DNA of 64,000 nt from Clostridium felsineum DSM 794 (GCF_002006355.2 NZ_CP096980.1:310001-374000), one strand, 5' to 3'; positions 54,740 through 62,240 are shown, counted from the first letter of the stretch. The notes: generated by a model from the letters alone, not told the origin. Numbers and translations: made by a program.

Positions 54740-55219
54740 ATGAATATAACACTTATAACAGTAGGAAAACTTAAGGAGAAATATTTAAAAGATGCAGTAA
54801 ATGAGTATGCCAAAAGACTTCAAAAGTATTGCAAATTAAACATTATAGAACTTCAAGATGAAAAAACTCCAGATAGAGCCTCTGAAAAGGAAGAATTGCT
54901 TATAAAGGAAAAGGAAGGCGAGAAAATACTTTCTTCTATAAAGGACAATTCTTACGTTGTTGCTATGGATTTAAAGGGTAAGATGTTTTCGTCAGAAGAG
55001 TTCTCTAGTTTTATAGATGACTTAGGGGTAAGAGGAAATAGCAATATTGATTTTGTAATAGGTGGATCGCTTGGGCTTTCTGAGGCTGTTTTAAAAAGAG
55101 CAAATTATAAATTGTGTTTTTCAAAAATGACTTTTCCTCATCAGCTTTTTAGGGTTATGCTTTTAGAGCAGGTTTACAGGGCATTTAGGATTAGTAGGGG
55201 AGAACCATACCATAAGTAG
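54740..55219 (+). CDS. rlmH: 23S rRNA pseudouridine-1915 N3-methyltransferase
   Basis: 159 aa SPOUT methyltransferase: MNITLITVGKLKEKYLKDAVNEY at the start, FVIGGSLGLSEAV (SAM-binding knot) and the invariant C-terminus FRISRGEPYHK. Formerly YbeA/OrfX. ATG 54740 has GTAAGGAG upstream; the in-frame TTG at 54713 lies in the hairpin. Its last codons are the integration site (att) for SCC elements in staphylococci. Here too, accessory DNA begins at the stop codon, and the last 18 bases recur at three places downstream. Confidence 0.95.
   Translation: MNITLITVGKLKEKYLKDAVNEYAKRLQKYCKLNIIELQDEKTPDRASEKEELLIKEKEGEKILSSIKDNSYVVAMDLKGKMFSSEEFSSFIDDLGVRGNSNIDFVIGGSLGLSEAVLKRANYKLCFSKMTFPHQLFRVMLLEQVYRAFRISRGEPYHK
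55202..55219 (+). repeat. att-like site 1 at the rlmH 3' end
   Basis: GAACCATACCATAAGTAG encodes the last five residues of RlmH and the stop. Variants recur at 57078-57095 (GAACCATATCATAAATAA), 58446-58463 (AAACCATACAATAAGTGA) and 59025-59042 (GAACCATACCACAAATGA). Confidence 0.7.
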
Positions 55220-55221
55220 AC

Positions 55222-55406
55222 GTGAATTAATTTTTTCTCAGTACGTTAAAAAAAGCTTATAAACCTAAAATTGAAATTTCAAGAAAACTAATAACTTTAA
55301 ATAACTCGCATACGCTCAGACAGATTTAAAGTTCTAAGCCTTCATGAAATTACAATTAAGATTTATTAAGCTTTTTTTAAATGCACATTCGAAAAATTCA
55401 ATTCAC
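55222..55406. repeat. Foldback palindrome 1 (about 185 bases)
   Basis: The left arm begins GTGAATTAATTTTTTC, passes TTAAAAAAAGCTTATAAA and ends AACTTTAAAT (55293-55302). A 21-base loop follows. The right arm begins ATTTAAAGTT (55324) and mirrors it through TTTATTAAGCTTTTTTTAA (55362-55380) to AAATTCAATTCAC (55406). The arms are roughly 80-90% complementary by eye over about 80 bases. It starts 3 bases after the rlmH stop codon. Two further full copies lie at 58460-58642 and 59044-59227. Confidence 0.75.
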
Positions 55407-56370
55407 TGGAGAGATGGTTGTATGAAGGGTGAGGTTGTAAGGGGAAAGTATATGGAGAGAGGGACTGTTCGCTCATTGCATTCGCGGAGGCGTGAACTGG
55501 GTGAGAGAATAAACTTCGAGGAAAGATAATAACTTTAAATAACTCGCATACGCTCAGACAGATTTAAAGTTCTAAGCCTTCATGAAATTACAATTAAGAT
55601 TTATTAAGCTTTTTTTAAATGCACATTCGAAAAATTCAATTCACTGGAGAGATGGTTGTATGAAGGGTGAGGTTGTAAGGGGAAAGTATATGGAGAGAGG
55701 GACTGTTCGCTCATTGCATTCGCGGAGGCGTGAACTGGGTGAGAGAATAAACTTCGAGGAAAGATAATAACTTTAAATAACTCGCATACGCTCAGACAGA
55801 TTTAAAGTTCTAAGCCTTCATGAAATTGCAATTAAGATTTATTAAGCTTTTTTTAAATGCACATTCGAAAAATTCAATTCACTGGAGAGATGGTTGTATG
55901 GGGGATGAGGTTGTAATGGGAAAAGTATATGTAGAGAGGGACTGTTCTCTCATTGCATTCGAGAAGGCGTGGACTGGGTGAGAGAATAAACTTCAAGGGA
56001 AGATAACAACTTTAAATAACTCGCTGCCCGTAACAGATTTAAAGTTCTAAGCCTTCATGAAATTACAATTAAGATTTATTAAGCTTTTTTTAAATGCACA
56101 TTGGAAAAATTAATTCACTAGAGAGATGGTTGTATGAGGGATTGAGGTACTGTTCTCTCATTGCATTCGAGAAGGCGTGGATTGGGTGAGAGAATAAGCT
56201 AAGCTTCAAGGGAAGATAATAACTTTAAATAACTCGCTGCCCGTAACAGCTTTAAAGTTTTAAGCTCTCATGAAATTACAATTAAGATTTATTAAGCTTT
56301 TTTTAAATGTACATTCGGAAAATTCAATTCACTAGAGAGATGGTTGTATGAGGGGTGAGTTTGTAAGGTA
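55293..56370 (+). repeat. Tandem array of about 238-base units (5 copies)
   Basis: Units start at 55293, 55531, 55769, 56008 and 56221 (periods 238, 238, 239, 213; the last is cut at about 56370). Units 1 and 2 appear identical, while units 3-5 are increasingly diverged. Each unit is: hairpin AACTTTAAAT/ATTTAAAGTT, the right arm of the foldback (GATTTATTAAGC then a T run), then a ~110-base tail from CACTGGAGAGATGG to GGGTGAGAGAATAA. The tail has an inverted repeat TTCTCTCA/TGAGAGAA in most copies. Hairpin loops come in two types (CATACGCTCAGACAG and CTGCCCGTAACAG), while the stem is kept. The 61-codon frame in units 1 and 2 has no SD and is broken in the others. Confidence 0.85.
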
Positions 56371-56399
56371 GATAATAAAAGGCTATCCCTTACAACTGA

Positions 56400-56513
56400 T
56401 ACGGTGATCCGTATTATGTAAAAGGTATTAAACCCAATATGTCTTGTAGGCATAATAAAACATTCATGCAAGGTGATGGTTATTGTGAATACTTAATAAC
56501 TGCTGAAGGTTAA
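56400..56513 (+). pseudogene. C-terminal fragment of an unknown protein, copy 1
   Basis: An open frame bounded by stops and lacking a start encodes YGDPYYVKGIKPNMSCRHNK then TFMQGDGYCEYLITAEG. The pattern CRHxKTFMxGDxYCEY looks like the C-terminus of a real enzyme, perhaps the ATC-hydrolase-like family, though this is only an impression. The upstream part is cut off where the repeat array ends. Confidence 0.45.
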
Positions 56514-56583
56514 TATTTTTTGATTTAAGTATTCAAGAGTAGTGTGGAAAATTAGTAATTAAAGAATAAAGGGGTAATAAATT

Positions 56584-56994
56584 ATGGTAAAGCCAATTGT
56601 AAAAGATATATTATTTTTAGGGCAAAAATCAGAGGAGACTACTAAAAATGATATATCAGTAGTTGATGATTTAATGGATACATTAAGAGCAAACTTAGAG
56701 ATTTGTGTTGGGCTCGCTGGTAATATGATTGGAGTAAAAAAGCGTATATTGGTATTTGCGATAGGAAACTTTATTGTGCCTATGATAAATCCAGTTATAT
56801 TAAAGAAAGAAAAGCCTTATGAAATAGAAGAGAGTTGTTTATCTTTAATTGGTTTTAGAAAAACAAAGAGATATGAAATGATAGAAGTGGAGTATCTTGA
56901 TAGAAACTTTAAGAAGCAAAAACAAGTGTTTACTGGATTTACAGCACAAATAATTCAACATGAAATGGATCATTTTGAGGGGATAATAATCTAA
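56584..56994 (+). CDS. Peptide deformylase-like protein, copy 1
   Basis: 136 aa, short type. Motif 2 (ESCLSL, metal Cys) and motif 3 (QHEMDHFEG, metal His pair and catalytic Glu) are intact. Motif 1 is VGLAGNMIGV, where the usual Gln of GxGxAAxQ is Met; I recall short Firmicute homologues with NMIG, so this may be normal for the subgroup. It removes formyl from nascent proteins if active. AAAGGGG precedes the ATG. A second copy at 59696 differs by one residue (Tyr here, His there, in EKPYEIEE). Confidence 0.88.
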   Translation: MVKPIVKDILFLGQKSEETTKNDISVVDDLMDTLRANLEICVGLAGNMIGVKKRILVFAIGNFIVPMINPVILKKEKPYEIEESCLSLIGFRKTKRYEMIEVEYLDRNFKKQKQVFTGFTAQIIQHEMDHFEGIII

Positions 56995-57077
56995 GTGAAT
57001 GGTTAAAACTTGAAGTTAAAATAATATTAATTATATTGTATATAGGGAAACATGGAATTATTTGTTTATGGTAAGGT

Positions 57078-57095
57078 GAACCATATCATAAATAA
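57078..57095 (+). repeat. att-like site 2
   Basis: GAACCATATCATAAATAA matches the last 18 bases of rlmH at 15 of 18 positions. It lies at the end of duplicated block 1, before unrelated genes on the minus strand. No foldback follows here; instead two hairpins do (57105-57136 and 57179-57223). Confidence 0.5.
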
Positions 57096-57178
57096 AGTAG
57101 ACTTCTTTAAAACCGTTGATATCAATAGTTTTAAAGACAAGAATGTTTAAAGTCATAGCATAAACTAAATAAATTATA

Positions 57179-57230
57179 TACTAAATAGTAGTGCCATTTT
57201 TTACAGGCAACTACTATTTAGTACTTCTTG
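57179..57230. terminator. Hairpin terminator between deformylase and HNH remnant
   Basis: TACTAAATAGTAGT-GCC (57179-57195) pairs with GGCAACTACTATTTAGTA (57206-57223), one bulged base. A smaller hairpin lies just upstream (CTTTAAAAC 57105-57113 with GTTTTAAAG 57128-57136). Confidence 0.6.
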
Positions 57231-57467
57231 TTAATAAATGTAAAACATTAAATATTCACTATCTCCATTTTGAAGCAAATAACTATTAAAATCCTTATGC
57301 CATTCGGCAAACCAAGTTCGCATGCGTTTAACCTTTTCTATATCATCAACGTCTATTTTACCTGTAAGATTAGAACCCTTCTTATTAAGTAAGGAGATTA
57401 AAGCTACATTTCCTTGAATTTCATATTTGTTTTCTACGTTTTTATAGTTCGTATTTATAAAAAGCAC
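57231..57467 (-). pseudogene. Remnant resembling the N-terminal part of an HNH/AP2-type endonuclease
   Basis: 78 codons. IQGNVALISLLNKKGSNLTG, then KIDVDDIEKVKRMRTWFAEW, resembles the segment that precedes the HNH motif in phage-type HNH endonucleases (a strand, then ID-x-ED-x-KV-x5-W). The HNH part itself is absent. The start would be GTG with no SD. Either a decayed fragment or an unrelated small protein. Confidence 0.4.
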
Positions 57468-57491
57468 CTATTTCGCTATATATTAATTGGA

Positions 57492-58148
57492 TTAAAGAGT
57501 TCCATCTACCTTATATTTTTTAAGTAGTTTGATTACATAACTTAAGGTGTGAAAAGATCTATTTTGTTGAACTGCAATGATATTTAAACCTTTGATTAAC
57601 GTTGCTTCATCAAAGATATTTAATAAAATCATTAAACTTAATGGGTTGAAGGTTCCCTCTTTTGTATCAAGAACTCTTGCCTTTTTTACATATTCATTTT
57701 TCATTACGGTTTCAACAGCCTTTGCAAGTTCTGCACTAATTTCTAATTGAGGCATTTCATGAAAAATTTTAATATTTGGATTTTTAGAATCTAAATTTCT
57801 AGCTTTCTCAATATCAGTGGATAAAAATATAGTATTGTTAAATTTGGCATCTTTAAAATTAACTCCATCTAAATTTGCGGAGTCGAATATAGTATTTTCA
57901 AATACAGCATTGCTCATACTGCTCCCTTTTAAATTTGTGCCAATGAATTCTGACCATCTAAAAGTACACTTAAAAAAACCACATGACTTAAAATGCGCAC
58001 CCCTAAAACTTACATAATCAAAATTTGAATTTGAAAAGTTGGTATTATAGCAATTGCTTCTCTGAAGATTTTGATACATAAAGTTCTTATCTTTCTTCTC
58101 TATATTATTGTAATGAAAGTTCCCCTTAACACTTTGATTCCTAGCCAT
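57492..58148 (-). CDS. Pentapeptide-repeat protein
   Basis: About 218 aa. The N-terminal half has a run of A(D/N)LxX-type pentapeptides (NLQRSNCYNTNFSNSNFDYV, SFRGAHFKSCGFFKCTFRWS, NLKGSSMSNAVFENTIFDSA, NLDGVNFKDAKFNNTIF) forming a right-handed quadrilateral helix. The C-terminal ~95 residues are helical and unrecognised (LEISAELAKAVETVMKNEYV...). Start ATG 58148 has GGAGG 11 bases upstream; in-frame ATG 58166 and TTG 58205 are alternatives. Some family members protect topoisomerases or act as effectors; the role here is unknown. Confidence 0.8.
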   Translation of the reverse strand: MARNQSVKGNFHYNNIEKKDKNFMYQNLQRSNCYNTNFSNSNFDYVSFRGAHFKSCGFFKCTFRWSEFIGTNLKGSSMSNAVFENTIFDSANLDGVNFKDAKFNNTIFLSTDIEKARNLDSKNPNIKIFHEMPQLEISAELAKAVETVMKNEYVKKARVLDTKEGTFNPLSLMILLNIFDEATLIKGLNIIAVQQNRSFHTLSYVIKLLKKYKVDGTL

Positions 58149-58445
58149 TTCTACTGTTACCTCCATGGCAAATTTATTTTTGCCTTTTATTATTTTAATA
58201 TACAAACTTTTAGTGATCCATTTTAAGTACCTACCAATGTTCTATTCATTATAATTGGTAAAGTCAGCATATTTTGAAATCTAGATATAATTATATACTA
58301 TCTTTATAAATAAACAAAATAAATATGCACTTAAACAAATACTTTTGTAGCCACAAGGGCATTACTTGCGGCAACACAGCTTCAATTTGCACCAATATTT
58401 GTAGAGAGATAAAGTGTTTAAAAATTCACTTGCAGTAGTTACGGA

Positions 58446-58463
58446 AAACCATACAATAAGTGA
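58446..58463 (+). repeat. att-like site 3
   Basis: AAACCATACAATAAGTGA matches the rlmH end at about 14 of 18 positions and is followed immediately by foldback palindrome 2. The preceding 150 bases contain a 20-residue frame (FVATRALLAATQLQFAPIFV) that looks like the end of a lost gene. Confidence 0.55.
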
Positions 58464-58642
58464 ATTGATTTTTTCTCAGTACGTTAAAAAAAGCTTATAA
58501 ATCTAGAATTGAAATTTCAAGAAAACTAAGAACTTTAAATAACTCGCTGCCCGTAACAGATTTAAAGTTCTAAGCCTTCATGAAATTACAATTAAGATTT
58601 ATTAAGCTTTTTTTAAATGCACATTCGAAAAATTTAATTCAC
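58460..58642. repeat. Foldback palindrome 2
   Basis: Same element as 55222-55406: left arm from GTGAATTGATTTTTTC, inner stem AACTTTAAAT (58531-58540), loop of the CTGCCCGTAACAG type, right arm ending AATTTAATTCAC. The array-type tail (CACTGGAGAG to GAACTGGG) follows to about 58740. Confidence 0.75.
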
Positions 58643-58770
58643 TGGAGAGATGGTTGTATGAGGGATTGAGGTTTTAAGGGGGAAACTATATGGAGAGAGG
58701 GACTGTTCTCTCATTGCATTCGAGAAGGCGTGAACTGGGGATTTAATGATGTATTTAAATAGTTGGGTTA

Positions 58771-59042
58771 TCTTATAAAGGATAATTTTTATGCTGTTGT
58801 TATAGATTTAAAAGGTTAGAAGGATTCGCTAGTTTTATAGATGATTTAGGTATAAGAGGAAACAGCAATATTGATTTTGTCATAGGAGAATTACTTGGGC
58901 TTTCTGATGCTGTTTTAAAAAGAGCAAACCATAAGTTGTGTTTTTCAAAAATGACTTTTCCTCATCAGCTTTTAGGGTTATGCTTTTAGATCAGGTTTAC
59001 AGGGCATTTAGGATTAGTAGGGGAGAACCATACCACAAATGA
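58771..59042 (+). pseudogene. Decayed partial copy of rlmH (3' half)
   Basis: From ATAAAGGATAATTT to CCATACCACAAATGA this segment aligns with rlmH from about base 54930 to its stop, roughly 85-90% identical by eye. It has an internal stop (AAAGGTTAG), a deletion of about 13 bases after it, and a one-base deletion later (CAGCTTTTAGGG for CAGCTTTTTAGGG). It lacks the 5' half. It is followed by foldback palindrome 3, exactly as the real rlmH is followed by palindrome 1. Confidence 0.88.
59025..59042 (+). repeat. att-like site 4 at the end of the rlmH remnant
   Basis: GAACCATACCACAAATGA, 14-15 of 18 identical to the rlmH end. Its CACAAATGA end is even closer to the att core I recall from staphylococcal SCC elements. 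Confidence 0.6.
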
Positions 59043-59043
59043 C

Positions 59044-59227
59044 GTAAATTGATTTTTTCTCAGTACGTTAAAAAAAGCTTATAAATCTAGAATTGAAATT
59101 TCAAGAAAACTAAGAACTTTAAATAACTCGCATACGCTCAGACAGATTTAAAGTTCTAAGCCTTCATGAAATTACAATTAAGATTTATTAAGCTTTTTTT
59201 AAATGCACATTCGAAAAATTAATTCAC
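59044..59227. repeat. Foldback palindrome 3
   Basis: Left arm GTAAATTGATTTTTTC... through TTAAAAAAAGCTTATAAATC, inner stem AACTTTAAAT (59115-59124), CATACGCTCAGACAG-type loop, right arm ending AATTAATTCAC. It starts 2 bases after the stop codon of the rlmH remnant. Confidence 0.75.
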
Positions 59228-59480
59228 TAGAGAGATGGTTGTATGAGGGATTGAGGTACTGTTCTCTCATTGCATTCGAGAAGGCGTGGATTGGGTGAGA
59301 GAATAAGCTAAGCTTCGAAGGAAGATAATAACTTTAAATAACTGGCATACGTTCAGATAGATTTAAAGTTCTGGAGCTTCTAAAAATTATAATTAAGATT
59401 TAGTAAGCCTTTTTTAAATGCACATTCGAAAAATTTAATTCACTGGAGAGATGGTTGTATGAGGAGTTGAGGTTGTAAGG
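59115..59480 (+). repeat. Two more array units
   Basis: Units start at 59115 and 59330 (215 bases apart, like the shorter units 4-5 of the first array). The second is cut at about 59480, at the same point where the last unit of the first array is cut, and leads into the second copy of the 720-base block. Confidence 0.8.
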
Positions 59481-59511
59481 TGGATAATAAAAGGATATCC
59501 CTTACAACTGA

Positions 59512-59625
59512 TACGGTGATCCGTATTATGTAAAAGGTATTAAACCCAATATGTCTTGTAGGCATAATAAAACATTCATGCAAGGTGATGGTTATTGTGA
59601 ATACTTAATAACTGCTGAAGGTTAA
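59512..59625 (+). pseudogene. C-terminal fragment of an unknown protein, copy 2
   Basis: Same 37-codon frame as at 56400-56513, bounded upstream by the same stop codon and without a start. Confidence 0.45.
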
Positions 59626-59695
59626 TATTTTTTGATTTAAGTATTCAAGAGTAGTGTGGAAAATTAGTAATTAAAGAATAAAGGGGTAATAAAAT

Positions 59696-60106
59696 ATGGT
59701 AAAGCCAATTGTAAAAGATATATTATTTTTAGGGCAAAAATCAGAGGAGACTACTAAAAATGATATATCAGTAGTTGATGATTTAATGGATACATTAAGA
59801 GCAAACTTAGAGATTTGTGTTGGGCTCGCTGGTAATATGATTGGAGTAAAAAAGCGTATATTGGTATTTGCGATAGGAAACTTTATTGTGCCTATGATAA
59901 ATCCAGTTATATTAAAGAAAGAAAAGCCTCATGAAATAGAAGAGAGTTGTTTATCTTTAATTGGTTTTAGAAAAACAAAGAGATATGAAATGATAGAAGT
60001 GGAGTATCTTGATAGAAACTTTAAGAAGCAAAAACAAGTGTTTACTGGATTTACAGCACAAATAATTCAACATGAAATGGATCATTTTGAGGGGATAATA
60101 ATCTAA
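59696..60106 (+). CDS. Peptide deformylase-like protein, copy 2
   Basis: 136 aa; identical to the protein at 56584 except for His instead of Tyr in EKPHEIEE. All metal-binding residues (Cys in ESCLSL, HEMDH) are kept, and so is the upstream AAAGGGG. Near-identity over 720 bases shows recent duplication or gene conversion. Confidence 0.88.
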   Translation: MVKPIVKDILFLGQKSEETTKNDISVVDDLMDTLRANLEICVGLAGNMIGVKKRILVFAIGNFIVPMINPVILKKEKPHEIEESCLSLIGFRKTKRYEMIEVEYLDRNFKKQKQVFTGFTAQIIQHEMDHFEGIII

Positions 60107-60187
60107 GTGAATGGTTAAAACTTGAAGTTAAAATAATATTAATTATATTGTATATAGGGAAACATGGAATTATTTATTTATGGTAAA

Positions 60188-60952
60188 GTGAATGATATAT
60201 AGTTTTTAAATCTTTTGCAAATTCCTTTTTATCTTTATCAGCAACATACTTTAATGTATTTCTTACTTGATGAACTATACAAAGTTGATATTCAGTATTT
60301 GGAAAAGCTGTTGATATAGACTCCCTTATTCCTGTAAGACCATCTGCACAAAGGATAAGAATAATCTTGAACACCTCTATTTTTTAATTCATTGAGAGTA
60401 CTAAGCCAATATTTACTGTTTTCATTTTCTCCAATATTTATAGAAAGCACTTCTTTTCTGCCTTCATTATTTATCCTAAGAATAATGTAAGCTGCAAGTT
60501 TACGTATAATGTTATTTTCCCTTACGGAAAAATGAACTGCATCAATGAAAACAATTGGATATACTGTAGATAACGGTCTATGTTGCCATGCTTCTATTTT
60601 AGGAAGAAGTTTATTTGTTATATTTGAAACCATTCCTTCACTAACTTCAAACCCATATATGTCTTCAATTTGTTCTGAAATTTGCCTGGTACTTAATTCT
60701 TTAGAATACATAGAAATGATTTTTTCTTCTATACTAGAAATATCTTTCTGGTGTTTTTGTACTACTTTAGATTCAAAAGAACTTTCTCTATCGTGTGGTA
60801 CATCTATAGTCATCTCACCATAGTTACTTCGAATCCTTTTTCATTTCTTGAGTTTGTAGTTTCAGCTCGTTCATATGGCTCATAGCCTAAATGCGCGTCC
60901 ATTTCACCTTCATTCATTAGTTTTACCTTATAAATATCTTTTTTCTTGCTAT
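60188..60952 (-). pseudogene. IS256-family transposase, broken
   Basis: Reading from 60952, ARKKDIY is followed (after an internal deletion) by LMNEGEMDAHLGYEPYER, then MTIDVPHDRESSFESKVVQK (from 60813), ISMYSKELSTRQISEQIEDI, a DDE-type FIDAVHFSVRE region, a frameshift near 60360, and ILCADGLTGIRESISTAFPN up to LKTIYHS. The start codon is ATA (or lost), the N-terminal ~60 residues are missing and the C-terminal third, including the last catalytic acidic residue, is absent. It cannot be active. Confidence 0.9.
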
Positions 60953-61030
60953 AATAAAAGGCCTCCTATGATTTTTATTTTCCCATAGAAAGCCTTATGA
61001 TTTTTATTTACAGACTTTTTTTCACACGCT
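60953..61030. mobile_element. Left end of the broken IS256-type element
   Basis: Upstream of the transposase (minus strand) there is a good SD (AGGAGGCC), a duplicated ATGATTTTTATTT, and then GTGTGAAAAAAAGTCTGTAA (plus-strand complement near 61008-61027), which has the look of an IS256-family terminal repeat. The other end is missing. Confidence 0.5.
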
Positions 61031-61033
61031 CCT

Positions 61034-61068
61034 AGGCGAATCCATTATTTTTAGGATTCGCCTTCTTT
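61034..61068 (+). terminator. Hairpin terminator (plus strand)
   Basis: AGGCGAATCC (61034-61043) pairs with GGATTCGCCT (61054-61063), followed by TCTTTTCC. It is the most GC-rich hairpin of the area and may have come in with the IS element or the DUF3231 segment. Confidence 0.6.
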
Positions 61069-61105
61069 TCCTCTACAACTAACATCTTACGTTAGTTAAA
61101 TAATA

Positions 61106-61142
61106 TAAAAAAAGTAGAAAGCAGATATTTGTATCTGTTTTT
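61106..61142 (-). terminator. Terminator of the DUF3231 gene
   Basis: On the minus strand an 11-bp stem (61142-61132 with 61127-61117, two G-U pairs) is followed by ACTTTTTTAT. Confidence 0.7.
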
Positions 61143-61168
61143 CTATTCTTTTACGAACTTGTTATTAA

Positions 61169-61681
61169 TTATTGTTGTTTTGTTTCATGATGAAGTGGTG
61201 GTGGAACTAGCCAACCTTTATCTTTCATGATTTGTAATAATGCTGCTCCATCTTTTGCTTTTTTTGCACCCATTTGGCCAAATAATAATCCAACATCTTC
61301 ACGAATTGATTGACTCATTCCTTGACTACTTGCTACAACACCTGATGCTATATCAGCAGCTACTATATAAGCTATTTGTGCATCTTGCAATCTCGCTCCA
61401 ACTGGAATTTGTTCAAGGTCTGCTTCAGGTCGTTCTGCTGGTGTGGGTGGAACCGCGATATCGTTATGCTGTAATATTTCTTCTATTTCTTTTATTGATG
61501 GTTTGATTGATGATTTAATTACTTGTTTTAAAAATGCTTTTAACTCTTGGTCACCAGTATGATTAATAAAAACTTGATAATTGTCTAATGCACCTTTTGC
61601 AACTGATAAAGAGCTCCATAGTCCAAATACTTCTCCATAATGTAGAGGCTCATCTTGAGGATTTCCACTTAAAATTCCCAT
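61169..61681 (-). CDS. DUF3231 family protein
   Basis: 170 aa from ATG 61681: MGILSGNPQDEPLHYGEVFG, helices, IPVGARLQDAQIAYIVAADI, SQSIREDVGLLFGQMGAKKA, WLVPPPLHH. DUF3231 proteins are ferritin-like helical proteins found mainly in Bacillus and Clostridium, usually 170 or about 340 aa (one or two copies of the domain). ATG 61714 with its own SD (AAGGAGAG) would add 11 residues. Codon choice is a little richer in C than nearby genes, fitting acquisition. Function unknown; often linked to spores. Confidence 0.85.
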   Translation of the reverse strand: MGILSGNPQDEPLHYGEVFGLWSSLSVAKGALDNYQVFINHTGDQELKAFLKQVIKSSIKPSIKEIEEILQHNDIAVPPTPAERPEADLEQIPVGARLQDAQIAYIVAADIASGVVASSQGMSQSIREDVGLLFGQMGAKKAKDGAALLQIMKDKGWLVPPPLHHETKQQ

Positions 61682-61838
61682 AATAATATTACTTCCTTTC
61701 GTTATTAGATTCATACAACTCTCCTTGTCTTTGAATAATCACAAAACTATTATTTGACTAATAGTAGATTTTATACATATGATGTGGTAGAAGAATTGTT
61801 AATTATGGGAGAGAAAGTAAGTAGTAGTAACTACCAAG

Positions 61839-62012
61839 ATGCAGAAGATAAACAAACTGTTTAATAATCGGGTTAAATCGATATTCTTTGATTTTACAGA
61901 TATTAATACCTTTTACAAAGCACTAAAAGATGTAGGTAGAGTATTTCTTATGGGTACTACACATGTTGGAAAACCAAAAAAGTTATTTTTATGGGGGCAA
62001 CATGACTATTGA
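61839..62012 (+). pseudogene. 57-codon ORF or remnant; 61682-62359 described here
   Basis: MQKINKLFNNRVKSIFFDFT, then DINTFYKALKDVGRVFLMGT, then THVGKPKKLFLWGQHDY. An overlapping frame just upstream (ending GEKVSSSNYQDAEDKQTV) suggests a frameshifted older gene. No family recognised and no good SD. The rest of the gap up to the merR gene contains a partial array unit (62030-62240) and the A+T-rich merR upstream region. Confidence 0.3.
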
Positions 62013-62029
62013 AGTATTATGGAAAAGAA

Positions 62030-62240
62030 TAAAGAATTCGAAAAAATCAATTCACTGGAGAGATAGATGTATGAGGGATTGAGGTTGTAAGGGGAAAGTT
62101 AAATGGAGAGATGGACTGTTCTCACATTGCATTCGAGAAGGCGTGAACTGGGTGAGAAGATGGAAGCTTAAAGAAACTAATAACTTTAAATAAATTGTAT
62201 ACACTCAGACAGATTTAAAGTTCTGGGGATTCTTCTTCAG
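62030..62240 (+). repeat. Isolated partial array unit
   Basis: From TTCGAAAAAATCAATTCACTGG through the unit tail (GAGAGATGGACTGTTCTCAC, GAGAAGGCGTGAACTGGGTGAGA) to the next hairpin (AACTTTAAAT at 62182, ATTTAAAGTT at 62213, loop TGTATACACTCAGACAG). Diverged from the arrays but clearly homologous. Confidence 0.75.

Larger units (their letters stand above)
56361..57080. repeat. 720-base duplicated block, copy 1
   Basis: Nearly identical to 59473-60192 (constant offset 3112). It carries a 37-codon gene fragment and a peptide deformylase gene. Both copies follow a truncated array unit and both end near an att-like sequence, suggesting duplication as part of a larger cassette. Confidence 0.9.
59473..60192. 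repeat. 720-base duplicated block, copy 2
   Basis: Offset of exactly 3112 from copy 1 throughout. After about 60192 the similarity stops where an IS256-type transposase fragment begins, so the insertion may have removed the att-like end seen at 57078. Confidence 0.9.

Noticed and set aside
55344..55767. Two identical 61-codon ORFs in the repeat array
   Set aside because: No ribosome binding site, the frame is broken in all other units, and the DNA conservation follows hairpin arms rather than codons. Treated as part of the repeat.
55293..56370. CRISPR array
   Set aside because: Units are ~238 bases with no short repeat/unique spacer alternation, and no cas genes are present.
57231..57467. 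Functional HNH endonuclease
   Set aside because: The HNH motif itself is absent and the only start is a GTG without SD, so it is called a remnant.
60174..60813. Two separate transposase genes on the minus strand
   Set aside because: Their sequences are consecutive parts of one IS256-type transposase in different frames; merged into one pseudogene.
55220..61030. Complete SCC element or prophage
   Set aside because: No ccr-type recombinase, phage structural or integrase gene could be found; only the site and repeat logic are similar. Kept as a hypothesis only.
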